Shown here: positions 29,376-40,800 of the stretch, piece by piece
Layout: the number at the start of each line of letters is the position of its first letter
Numbering within the stretch: the first letter of the stretch is position 1
Source: Himantopus leucocephalus
Taxonomy: Eukaryota > Chordata > Aves > Charadriiformes > Recurvirostridae
Direction: 5' to 3'
Length of the DNA stretch: 64,000 nt
NCBI GenBank assembly: GCA_003993805.1
Contig: RSEF01000001.1
Coordinates: 209,042,207 to 209,106,206, forward strand
The notes under the pieces: generated by a model
Seen by the model: only the letters and a program-made list of their open reading frames with translations
Databases searched by the model: none
Told to the model about the DNA's origin: nothing
Position numbers and translations under genes: made by a program

Positions 29376-31375
29376 AGAATCAGAGAATGTTTCAGGCTGG
29401 GAGGGGCTTTGGGAGGCCTGTAGTCCAACCTCCTGCTTACAGCAGGGTCAACTCTGAGGTCAGGCCAGGTTGCTCAGGGCTTCCTCCAGTCAGGTCTTGA
29501 AAACATCCAAGGATGGAGACTGCACAATCTCTCTGGGCAGGATGTGCCGCTGCGTGACTGTCCTCATGGGGAAAAAGTGTCTCTTCACAGGGCAGATGCT
29601 CCAGCTCCAAATGTCTTGGTGACTCTCTGCTGAACTTGCTGCAGTTTTTTAACATCTTTCTCACTGTCCCCCAAGTCGCCCAGGTTCTTTTCTGCCGAGC
29701 CGCTCTCCAGCCAGCCAGTCCCCAACCTGTGTTGTTGAAAGAGTTATACTCCTTATCAAAATTCACAGGGTTTCTGTCAGCCCTGTCCTCCTGGATTCCA
29801 TCCCTGCCCTCAAACCTATCATCTACTCTTCCCGAATTTGGCTTTGTCTGCAAACTTGACAGGAGCATGCTCCAACACCTCAGACCCCTGGTCATTGATA
29901 AAGGTGTTTAAAAGGGCAAGTCCCAGGACAAGACCCCTATATTACCCTCTAACCACAACCATCCAGGATTTTGCCCATTTAGTTGTCCACCCATCCAGAC
30001 AGTAACGTCCTAACGCAGGTACGAGAATATTCTAGGATAAATAAATTCTAGGTTAAAACCCTTGCTAAAGTCAAGGTTGATTACTTCCCCAGCTCTCCCT
30101 TCATCTGCAAATCCAGACGTTTTATCTTAGAAGGCAACCTGGATGAGTTAGACAGGTTTTACTCATCCTAAATCCACACTTACTGTTCCTCGTCACCATC
30201 TGCTCTTCCATGTGCCCAGAAATGTGCTCCAAGAGGACTCAATCCATTATTTGCCAGTTAACTGAAGTGAGATTGAGTGGCCTGTGTTTACCCAGATCTT
30301 CATTTTGAAGATGGGTTTGACATTTGTCTTTCTCCAGCCTTTGGGGACCTCTCCCAATCTCCATGATCTTTCAAAGATGATACCGTCTTTGCAAGGTCTT
30401 CATCAGAATATATGCTGAATATATTCTGCAGTGTGCCCAGGTGGCCAAGAAGGCCAGTAGCACCCTGGCTTGTGTCAGAAATGGTGTGGCAAGCAGGACT
30501 AGGGAAGTGGTTTTCCCCCTGTACTTGGTAGTGGTGAGGCCCCACCTCGAATACTGTGTTCAGCTTTGGGCCCCTCACTACAAGAAGGACATTGAGGTGC
30601 TGGCACATGTCCAGAGAAGGACAGCAAAGCTGGTGAAGCGTCTAGAGAACAAGTCTTCTGAGGAGTGGCTGAGGGAATTGGGGTTGCTTAGTCTGGAGAA
30701 AAGGAGGCTGAGGGGAGACCTTATTGCTCTCTACAACTACCTGAAAGTGTGTGGGGTTTAGATTGGATATTAGAAAAAATTTCTTCACCAAAAGGGTTGT
30801 CAAGCATTGGAACAGGCTGTCCAGGGAAGTGGTTGAGTCACCGTCCCTAGAGGTATTTAAAAGACGTGTGGATGCAGTGCTGAGGGACATGGTTTAGTGG
30901 TGGTTTTGGCGGTGCTAGGTTAATGGTTGGACTTGATGATCTTAAAGGTCTTTTCCAACCTAAACAATTCTATGATTCTATGATCCACTCTCTCAGCATC
31001 CGAGAATGGAGTTCATTGGGTCCAATGGACTTGCCTGGGTCAAGTTCTCTCAAGTAACCCCTGACTTGATCCTTCTGCACAGCCGGTCGTTCTCCTCTTC
31101 CCCAAACTGCTTCATTAAGCACAGAGGCCTTGCAAACTGTTGGCTAAGTCCCTCAGCCTTACCTGAGTCCGTTGTCACTAAATCCTCTGCCCCACTGAGC
31201 AACAGGCCCACATTTTCCTTGTTCAGCCTTATACTGCTATTGTAGCAGTAGAGGTTCTTCTTACTGCTCTTGCAAACGTCAGCTTAAGGTGAGCTTTATC
31301 TTTCCTAACACCACTCTCACATGCCTGGGCAGAGTTCCTAAATTCCCCTTTGTAGCCTGTCTCTGCTTCCACTGA
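29376..31375 (-). mobile_element. CR1 LINE, antisense, split by a younger CR1
   Basis: The left end (cacagaatcagagaatgttt, then gtccaacctcctgcttacag) is the reverse complement of a CR1 3' end of the ATTCTCTGATTCTGTG type. Moving right it passes through the CR1 3' noncoding region, then the ORF2 C-terminal and RT region on the minus strand (for example ccagcctttggggacctctc at about 30335). At about 30430 it is interrupted by a plus-strand CR1 that ends near 30983. It resumes with older minus-strand CR1 RT sequence (gagttcattgggtccaatgg, about 31008) to about 31375. Reading frames are broken throughout. Confidence 0.88.
30430..30983 (+). mobile_element. Young CR1 LINE nested inside an older antisense CR1
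   Basis: A clean 5'-truncated copy. It has caccctggcttgtgtcagaa, then ccccacctcgaatactgtgt, then an open stretch ([19 protein letters not shown]) encoding the ORF2 C-terminus. The 3' end is gatgatcttaaaggtctttt followed by ATTCTATGATTCTATGA at 30967-30983. It looks far less mutated than the element around it, whose sequence continues on both sides. It is therefore a later insertion. Confidence 0.93.
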
Positions 31376-34300
31376 GAATGCGGCCTGCTTTTTTTGTAAA
31401 GCACTCTGTTATCTGTTTTATTTACACAAGTGCAGTAAAAAGCACTCTAGTTGATACATTGCTGTATTTCATGGGTGTATTTAAAGACTTTATAGTCAGT
31501 CGATTTTTCTTGCAGTGTCTTGGTATAAATCAAATTAATTGCTTTAGGAGAACATGGGGAATAGCACACGGCGTTAGGTGGTACTGGATGTGTAAAGACT
31601 AGCATTATGGTAACACGTTAGGGAAGAAGAGCTTTGCAAAGCAACTGATCAGACTTAGTGAGTAGAAGGGTGAGCATATGGGAACGTTCACACAAAAAAA
31701 AAAAAATTATACAGGTTTGTCATAGTGACAGAACCAAATGTGTCATTTATGGAACTTTTTAATGTGGAAGGATCTTTGTTAAAATAAGCAGTAGTCTGAG
31801 AAAAGGCCTTCAGGGTTAGGAGTTCTTGAGTCTCTAGTCAAGAGTCAATGGACTGGGGGTCAGTAGAGAAATTACATGCATCTGTCAGCTCTCTGTCACC
31901 AATGTGACAAGCACTTTTTCCGTCACACTTATCAGTTGAAGAGTAAAAGGGAAAAGAAACTGGTTGCAATCCTAGAACGAAAAAATGGAGCTATAGGGAA
32001 AAATACCATGCGTCTGACAAGCCTCTGCCTCTGGTTAACTTCATAACAGTTTATAAAAACAAACACAGACATTACAAACACTGTCAACAAAGTCAAGATT
32101 GTTATTAACTTCAGATGTCTCATATGCTATGGCTGATTTTTGTAGCATTTCACAGATGTCACTTCCTTTTATTTGGGAAATCTAATCCTAATGTATTTGA
32201 GACCTTCTTGATGCAAACTGGTTTCACAGCTTCCATGGGTGATAAGGTCATCCCTGAAAAGTCATGACTTTAAGAAGATGCATATAAACTTCAGATTAGG
32301 TGATGGTGAGAAACAACCAATCAAAGGATTTTTGGTTTTCTAATTCATTTCATTTGTGACTTGAAAAGCACATAAGTTAGAAGCTTATATTTAAGATTTC
32401 TTTAAAAAGAAATTTATGTTCCCATAAAACAGGTTCTCTTAAAAATCCTATTCCTGCACCCTAAGGAAAGAAGCTGGATTTTTATCACTCCTTTCCAAAA
32501 TTATATTCAAACTTAGCAATTCAGATGGCTAGAAAGGTGCAAATTGTAATAATTACCAATTCTAGATAAAACAATAACAGTTTTGTCTGCTTTTGTGGCA
32601 GTCTGTCTGAAAGAGAGCTGAGAGGATGTAACCATGGTTTATCAAATTTTTTCCTAACCCTGAATTAGTTTTTAGTTTTCCAATAGTAATGCTTTCCACT
32701 CGCTGTAGATTCTAGTATAACTAATGCTAAATGAAATGTGCTTACTCCCCAGCCAAAGAAACTGTAAAACTCTAAAAACTGCAAATCAAATTAAAAAAAA
32801 AAAAGCTTTTACATTGAAAAACATAAAGCAGCGGAGTCACGTCTATTCATTCCTCAGCTTTTCCAGCAGGGTGGCTGATATTGCCAGATGATTACATTTT
32901 TACTTACCTTTTGGACCATAACATACTGTGGAGCTGACTTTATCTGAATCTATCAGATGCTGCCATCCTTTGCATTTCTAAAATGTAACTAAAATGTTTT
33001 TGTGTCACATTTTGACCCACTGTTGATGACTCATTATTGTTGAGGCTGTTTTATGGCATCTTCTCAAAGGCATTCTCAGGCTTTTTGGGTTTTGGCTTCG
33101 GACTCATCCTGTGCTGAGCAGGTTGGTGCTGCTGTGACTGCTGAGCAAGGAGCTACTTGGGCAAGGAGCTACTTTAAACACAATGAGCTGCGCTAAGATA
33201 AGAAAAGATTTGGCAAGACCAGACCCAAGACTTGGTGGCTGTGTCTGTGCTAGTAAATTAAATGTGACAGAGAGCTTATCTGGGCACCAAGACCAATTCA
33301 GGACTGACTTCTCCCTATTCCAGTAGTTTTCCTCAAGTAGAGTTTCCTCAAGTAGTTTTCCTTCAAGTAGAGTTGCTGCAAGCTGTTGTCCTCAGACCGT
33401 TCCAGTTGCCACAGTGTGCCTAGGGAGAGAGCCAGTTGCTGCGGTGCAAGTCCTACTTGAGAGAACACTAAAAGTTTACTGATAGAAGACATTGCATTGC
33501 AGTAGGCAGAAATGTTAGCACACGCTTGAGTTCACCGATTCAGACCCAGCCTGTGGGTCTCTCTCCTGCAGAGCCTGCATCTTCTCAGTGCAAAAGCGGC
33601 AGCAGCACCAGGGGGAGTGTAAAGACAAGAATTAAGATGGGAAGGGGGGAAATTCTGCCCCTAGAGCCAGCTCTGCCCTGATGACCATTGGCAGAAAACA
33701 AAGGCAATGCTAAATGGCAAATGATTTATGTAGCTGTGTTTGAAGTGTGAACGCAGCCAGAAACTAATTTCTTCAGATATATCTACATATAATAATAAAA
33801 GCTGTGAAGATGTTTACTTTCAGGCTGTTGATTAAAACCTGCGGATTTCTTCTGTTTCAGGCTAGAATTGGTGTTTTAAACATCACATCAATGAGAAACT
33901 CAAACCAAAAAAGGGGAGAAATAAATGAAAAAAAAAGGAGAGGTTTAAATAAATCTACTTGGAGTTTTATTCTAAATTGAAAAATTGCCTTGTAATGGAG
34001 AAATTTGGTGGTTTAAGAGTCATGGAACTTGTTCATCTTCCCGAGCTTAAAACCAACACTGGCAGATAACCTATATAAGCCATTTTCTTAAAACATGGCC
34101 CTTCAGAAAAGAAATAAGGAACAACTAATTACTGAAATAGCTTTAAACCCTCACTCAAACAACAAAAAATATGTTAACTTTTACTTTCCTAGTATAAACC
34201 AGTGTTTCTAAAATTTTCACAAGTGACCTCTGGTTCTGGGAGCGCAAACCGAGTCATTTTGTGACATCCCACATTTCTGGTTGAAGCACGTGCAATTTAC

Positions 34301-35895
34301 TGGACTTCCATCAGCTGCTTCTGGAAACTGGGATTTAAGGTGTTAGCAAAGTGCTACAGAAAACAGCTAGGGTAATTACATTACTATTCTGATTGCATTG
34401 AATTTTAAGTAATACTAGAGAACGATGAAATGCAAAGCGAGTTTAAAAAAGAAGATTTTTTTTCTAAGAGCAATGGTCCCTGTATGCTACATGTCTTCTT
34501 TTACACAAGACTCCTGGGGGAGAGTTATTTTTTATTAGGGTTTATAGTGTTTTATTTAATTTTCCTTTTTTTGGTCCCTCCAGTGGATTTTCAATAGATA
34601 TTAACTTAAAAATATGAACTCTAGTTCAGTCATTAATGTGACAGGCTGAGTTTACTCTAGTAGTAATTTTGGGGAGAGGAAAAATCCATAGGTGTGAAGC
34701 TTAAAGAGAGTTTACAAATCTTGTGTAAAATGAAGTTATAATGGAATCTTGGCAATCTCTGCCACCAAGTGGTCATTCAGCACCGTACAATACACGTTCT
34801 GTTCTGTTACTGTTACACAGAAGCAGACTTAATGAAGTTACACACTTCCGACTTACCTGCCAACTTTCAGGGTGCAGTTTCTAGTTAATTAACAGTACAT
34901 TAATCTGTTCAAAAAATGCAGAGTGCCAAAGGGTCAAAGTTAAGTTAAAGATGTTATGGTATGTCTGGTTTTACAAGTTTGCAGTGTCTCACTTAACTGA
35001 TTTCACTCCATAATACCGATTTTGCTATTTCAAGTGAAAATCAATTTTTAGCTAAGCATTGGATTAACTTTTGAAGTGAACCAATGTAACATAAATTTAA
35101 AACTGGTAACCGGCATGACAGATTACATTCAAAATACATAATAAAATATATAATAAATATTATAAAATACATAATACAATTAAATGCATTTGTAGATGAT
35201 ATGTAAACTGGTAAGTAACAGGATCATGAATGGTTGTCACAGCTGCTGAATGGTTATCTGCCGCTGCAGAGGAAGCATACTTTTCCTCTTATACTACTAC
35301 ACTATTTCCAAAAATTGTGCATTAGGAAACCAGGAGCTGAAAAAGCAGGAAGATTGTTTTTGTCTTTTAATCTAGTAATAAAGGTGAGGCCCAAGAGAGT
35401 ACTATTAGTTCTAAAATCCTGAAAGACATAGTGATTACACAGTCGCTTAAACTTACTAGCCACTACTTTTTATTATAAATCAGATACATAGTTTAAGTTA
35501 AAACATTTAGATAAATTTGTGTTTTCTAATATAAATTAAAAAAATTTAAGGTAGCTTTACTCAAGGAAGAAAAAGCAACAATAACTTGCCCTTTGTATAC
35601 ATCTGTAATTCAATTTACATCCAAATTCAGGTTAATATGTTAGAGATAGTTATTAATTATTTATATATCTGTTTATATATTACTGTGTATCTTCTATCAT
35701 TACTTTTGCTTAGTCAAATAAACATAGTTTGAATAGATATATAATGTTTTTAAAAGTATGTGTGTATAGATATTGTGAATCTTTCTAAAGAACAAAAAGA
35801 AAATCCAAATTCAGTGTAAACTTTATATTAATTGCAAATTAATATATTTTACCAGTGAGCGTAATCTTTTCTTCAGGAAAAATTATCAAAGTACA
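31376..35895. other. Featureless AT-rich sequence
   Basis: No gene or clear mobile element recognised. It contains small local duplications: a 17-bp repeat of gcaaggagctactt at 33144-33176, and repeated tcaagtagagtt/tcaagtagtttt words at about 33330-33378. There is also a very AT-rich patch of ATAAAATA-type words at about 35128-35185. I looked here for TRPC6 exon 10 and found only a weak chance resemblance near 33920. Confidence 0.6.
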
Positions 35896-35997
35896 AACCT
35901 GATTTAATGAAAGATGTCCCTACCCATGGCAGGGGCGTTGGACAACATGATCTTTAAAGGTCCCTTCCAATACAAAACATTCTATGATTCTATGAAA
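35896..35997 (+). mobile_element. CR1 LINE 3' tail
   Basis: Short CR1 3' end: aaagatgtccctacccatgg, then aaaggtcccttccaataca, ending ATTCTATGATTCTATGA. About 100 bp survive, a severely 5'-truncated insertion. Confidence 0.9.
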
Positions 35998-36686
35998 TGC
36001 TAAACAAAATCTAAAAATATTTAAATTATTCCTTGTATGCAGAGTCATGAAGACTTATTTGCTTTACTCTTAAAGTGAATACAAAGTCATTTGGAATTCT
36101 AGAAAATGAGAAGACTTTTAAGGAACAAGCTCTGCAGCAACTGGGAGAATTAAAAATTTTGGTTGATGACCTCATTGCTGGTTAAACAACTGAATCTGAT
36201 GCCTCATTTAGCCTTTTTATACATATACAGTTCCCAAGTTTTTAATTTTAGCCTTTGTGTTAGTACATGTAAGTTAGAACAAAGCCCCAGTAAAGCTTTC
36301 TGCTGAAATGTTTTTATAATTTTCTAATTGACATCTGGTGAATATTTATCACATATTCCATATTGCTACTTCCATTTATTATCAAAGTTCAACCATGAGA
36401 AGGTCCTGTTATACCTCAAGAGGTTCTAATGATTTCAGTTGCAGGAGAAATGGCTACACGAGGGCTTTAGCCTTCGTTAACGTCAGGCATTGTGTTGTGG
36501 GCCCCCTTGATGTGTGACATGCCTGTACAGCTGCGTAAGCATCTCACCCTCCCCTGCTTTCCTCCCCATCAAACTGTATCCCAGCATATTCCACATTATT
36601 ACTTACCAGGCTTCAAAGTGTGCCAGTTTGCTTATCTGTAGGTGCTCGATGCATAAAGGCACAGAGATAACCAACACAGAGAACCT
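35998..36686. other. Unannotated sequence
   Basis: AT-rich noncoding sequence with no recognised gene, repeat or regulatory feature. Confidence 0.5.
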
Positions 36687-36836
36687 CACTGGAAGTACAA
36701 CACAATCCCACAGGATCTGAAGTACTGCAATGATAGCTCCGTGCTTTAAAAGCTCCGTGCTCACTGGAAGTACAAGACAATCCCACAGGATCTGAAGTAC
36801 TGCAATGATAGCTCCGTTCTTTAAAACAGTAAAAAA
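36687..36836 (+). repeat. 75-bp tandem duplication, two copies
   Basis: The unit beginning cactggaagtacaa at 36687 recurs at 36762. The copies are almost identical through gatctgaagtactgcaatga and gctccg, differing at only a few positions before they diverge at the end. The high identity suggests a recent event. Confidence 0.92.
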
Positions 36837-37536
36837 TTTATTGGACCATGTATAATTACGGAGAACTGACTTTTTAGTGGCAGTCCCACTTATTCCTCAT
36901 TCAGATGAATCATGATTTATATTTCACATTTTTTCATTTCTCGCACTAGTACTCTTTAAACTGGCCCCGTTATCAATCTAAAGTAATATCATTCGTTTCG
37001 TTTTGACAGTTGCTGTTCACTCTAACTGCAGCCTAGTCATTCAGCTTGAGTCTCAGTTCACCATTTTGTGATGCTTGAGTCCTCAAAGCTGAAAAATCGG
37101 TAATGAGGCCTGCAAATTGCATCCTTCGTGTTTTATCAGGGAGTGATGTCCTTTCCTTTCAGCATGTGTAGTAAAGAAGACACTACTCAGAAATGTCAGC
37201 TGATAATTTTGTGGTCCCTGGCATGAACTGTGTAACCTATTATATTCTGCCATTAGTGCAGGTGAGGGGAGAAGCAAACTCCTCGTGTATTTTGTGGTAG
37301 TGGAGGTCACATTAGTTACGTGCAACTGCTGTGAAAGAAAGAAAAGGAGTAATGCTGCCACCTCGCCTTCCTTGGCTTCTCCCACACCCTGCTCTGACCA
37401 TCCGTCATCCGTTGGCTACAAAACTCTGCCGCACCAGTGTTCCCTTCCTCCTGACATGGATCCCCCTCCTGTGCACCTGAGCAGCAAGGGAAAGCCCATG
37501 GGGAGATGGCTGCTCTGCTCTGGTCCCTTGGGCATA

Positions 37537-37625
37537 GAATCATAGAATAGTTTGGGTTGGAAGGGACTTTCAAAGGTCATCTAGTCCAACCCCACTGCAA
37601 TGAGAAGGGACATCTTCAGCTAGAT
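37537..37625 (-). mobile_element. CR1 LINE 3' end, antisense
   Basis: The minus-strand copy begins at its 3' tail (tagaatcatagaatagtttg), followed by ggaagggactttcaaaggtc and atctagtccaaccccactgc. It breaks off at about 37625, where plus-strand CR1 reverse-transcriptase sequence starts. The two copies are head to head. Confidence 0.92.
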
Positions 37626-37629
37626 TAGG

Positions 37630-37838
37630 TTTGGAGAAACTGGCTGCTTGGAGAAGCTGGCTGCTTATGGCTTGGATGGGCGTACTCTTCGCTGGGTAAN
37701 NNNNNNNNNNNNNNNNNNNNNNNNNNNNNNNNNNNNNNNNNNNNNNNNNNNNNNNNNNNNNNNNNNNNNNNNNNNNNNNNNNNNNNNNNNNNNNNNNNNC
37801 TTCCAACCTTAACGATTCTATGATTCTATGATTCTATA
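37630..37838 (+). mobile_element. CR1 LINE interrupted by the second assembly gap
   Basis: Just left of the gap, the plus strand at about 37647-37699 reads LEKLAAYGLDGRTLRWV, the CR1 ORF2 reverse-transcriptase segment that precedes KNWLDG in the family. Right of the gap is a CR1 3' end, cttccaaccttaacg followed by three ATTCTATG-type repeats. Since the left flank is RT and the right flank the tail, roughly 1.2-1.5 kb of CR1 should be hidden by the 100-N gap. The RT stretch starts with a short duplication (gagaaactggctgcttggagaagctggctgct region). Confidence 0.88.
37700..37799. other. Assembly gap (100 N)
   Basis: A run of exactly 100 N inside a CR1 copy. It is the only place downstream of exon 9 where sequence is known to be missing. 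Its flanks predict CR1, not exons, but the true size is unknown. Confidence 0.99.
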
Positions 37839-40800
37839 CTTTACTGCTCATGAGGAACATACCTGAGAACTATCAGGGAGTGAAATGTCATGAATATATA
37901 TGTCAATGTCTATTCTCATGTAAAAGCTGTATAATTTACAGAAAAGGAAAGCTGATGCAGCTATCTGACTGTGTTTCCACACTCATTCATACCTTGGCTG
38001 ACTTCAGAGAAACTAGAAAAAAACTGCTGGACACGTGCAGCTAAAGAAAGCGTAATTCTTTATGGTGTTTTGCTGACAGGGCTATAACCAGGAGATGATT
38101 CAGTTTTACTATGCTTGATCTTTAATACTAGTGAATCTAAATGCACTGAGACTCTAGGATCAATGCTTATTTAGCAGCTTCCTTGAGAGTGTCCGGATTT
38201 CTCTGTGTTTCTGGAATTGTTGCTAGCATGTCATGTCTCTGCCAGAGCACCTTGAGAGGTGGGTGGAGGTGTTGCTCCGGTTCTGGCCAAATGCCCTGAG
38301 GACAACAGGATGCTCCACTTTAACTGTCCTATTTAGTCATTAAACTTGCTGTTAAAGGAAGGAACTTGCTGTAGGATCAAGTACTCAAAGGGTGATTGAC
38401 AAACCTGAAGTTTCTTGTGCAACTTTGCTTGCACATTTTAAGTTAGTCTTGAGAAAAGAATAAAACAAATTCCAGTTTATAGTGGGTATCACATCAAGTT
38501 TTAACACTACTACAAGAGTATGCACATATGCACATGGAAACTCCTTAAGTCACGGACAGAGAATAACAAGCTACCTGAGCTGAATAAGAAAAGGATTTAC
38601 CCAGGGGTTTTTGCCAGGATATCTCACAGTTACTACTGACAAAGGTAAGTCTTCAAACTCCTGTTTTTTAATTATATTTTCTAAATTCTGTGTCCTTTAG
38701 TAATGGTCATTCTTAATTTTTTGTTCCTCATCTTCTCTTAATTTTCACCCCCTTTCCTATTCTGCTTCTGCACGCATTGAACCCGCTGTTCCCATCACTC
38801 CATTTTTCAGTATCTTCCTTGCAGCATCAGCCTGTCCTCTGTGTCAGGACCTGTGCCAGTACCATCCACCGTGCTGCCTCCTGGCCCTGTCCTGCTGTTG
38901 TCATCTCCTTCCAGAAAATCACTGTTTTCTTATCCTTCACTTACTTTTGGCAAAGTCAGAAGGAACTGAAGGTAAGTCTGTAGAGGACCTGGCAGTTTAG
39001 GCACCATCACTTGTGCCAGCTGTTACATACTGATTTTCAGATGCTCTGCTCCTTGGACTCTATGGCTCTTTTGCACCAGCTGGATTACTTTTAGGAAATA
39101 CTTCCTCCCCATGCATGCTCCCACCACATGATGGATCATTTCAGAAAAATTCTCTTGGGAACTCTTACGATACAATTTCCCTGTGACATGGAGCGAAAAC
39201 ATTTTATTCCTGTAGGGCTGGAAATAACATGTTTTTAGATGGATATGTTACTGTTAATGTAAAAACACGTCCTGTAGAAGGTGTGAGAGCTCTGGCTGCT
39301 ATCCAGCCTCTGACTGAGGAGGGGTCATCAGGAAATTTCGCATACAGTCCTTTCATTACTTGCCATGTGTCAGATGTTTCTCATGTCACTCCTCATTGGG
39401 ACACCCACTTGTTGGTCCTGGGTGTCTTCCTGGCAGTCACACTATGTCATTTACATTCTTTGGAAATAAAGGCACTTTTCCCAAGATAAAATCCATCTCG
39501 GAGGTATTTCATCTTGGACAATCTTTCAATGCAGAACAGCCATAATTATCTTCTGTGGCTAAATTAGACCTGTTCTGTTTTGATTGGAAAAAGGCTGAAG
39601 GATTTGTATGTGTCCTTCTGTGTCTGGTGGATTCTGCCTTTTCTCATAAGAGTGAGGGTAAGGCCTATTAAATGCTCTCTTTGATGCAGAAATATCTCAT
39701 CACCCCTCATTGCCCTTTACTGTGGGTGGGCATAATCATGGCAAGAAAATGAATATAAGAGTTCTTGGAATTTGCTCTTAAATGCTAACTTGTGATATCA
39801 TGTACTTCGTAGATCTGAACAGCAAAAATGCTTTTCCAGAGGATGCATGGAATGAATATACAGTGTTTATTTCATCTGCTGTTTCTGTCTTGTTTAAAAC
39901 ATCATTGCCACATGACAGAGAAAACCCAAATACAGTTTTTGGTCTCTTTTTGAATAGCTTTTTTCCTGAAGAAATTACATGTATCAACCTCAAATTGTAG
40001 GTGGAGCCTGTTAAGGAAGCAAATTTAGGTAGCTGTCTGATTAAGGGAAACTTCATGAATTATTAAGTTTTAAATTAGTTTTATTAAACATACAGCCTGA
40101 GAACTTTTCTGTGTTAAAAGAAAGAGAAAAAAAAAACCCACCCCAAAACAAATAAAACCAGCAACTTTTGTAGATATTTCTTTAGCTCTCACAAATATTA
40201 TAAGAGCTTTTTCCTAAAGAACCTGCTCTCACTCCATGCTCCTTTCCCATTTGTAATTTTATGCCAGCTTCATCAAAGGGCTGTTGTAAAGTGTGCGATA
40301 TTGTACAGGGAACATTCCTCGCTGTAGGTGTAGCAATAGCCTGTGCATTGTGAAGTGTTAGAAAATAGTGGACATCCAGCTGATGCTTCCACGCGCCCAG
40401 ATTCAGATGGTACAGGTGACAGACAAAGTAACCTAAGAGTCCCAACACAGGTCGTACTATTTTCCACTGTATACGCTCATTTGAGAGAGAGGGCAAGTAG
40501 AAAATGTAACAGGATTTTTTCTTTAAAGAACAATACTTTGTAAATGGTTGAAAATGCTAATAAATACACCTGTGAAGGAAGGATATTATATAAAAAAATA
40601 ACAATTAGGGAGAAATACTAGTCAAGTGATCCTCCCACCATCACTCTAGCTGCTTAAGGTCCCTGAGCACTGGTTTAGCAGTACCTTCCAGAACGCTGCC
40701 AGGTTTCTCTAGGGCAGAAGGCTAAAAAGACATTAAGGAATCTATTTGCTGACTGCAGTCTCAGCCTTTCCAGCTGTTATTCCTTCTTGGCCAGTTGGAT

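Noticed and set aside
29437..29895. 152-residue minus-strand open frame
   Set aside because: It lies wholly in the 3' region of a CR1 element and does not resemble a protein family.
33900..33975. Peptide INEKKRRGLNKS resembling the start of human TRPC6 exon 10
   Set aside because: The match is limited to a few residues in an A-rich run. There is no continuation into the conserved downstream sequence, a stop follows, and there is no convincing splice pair.
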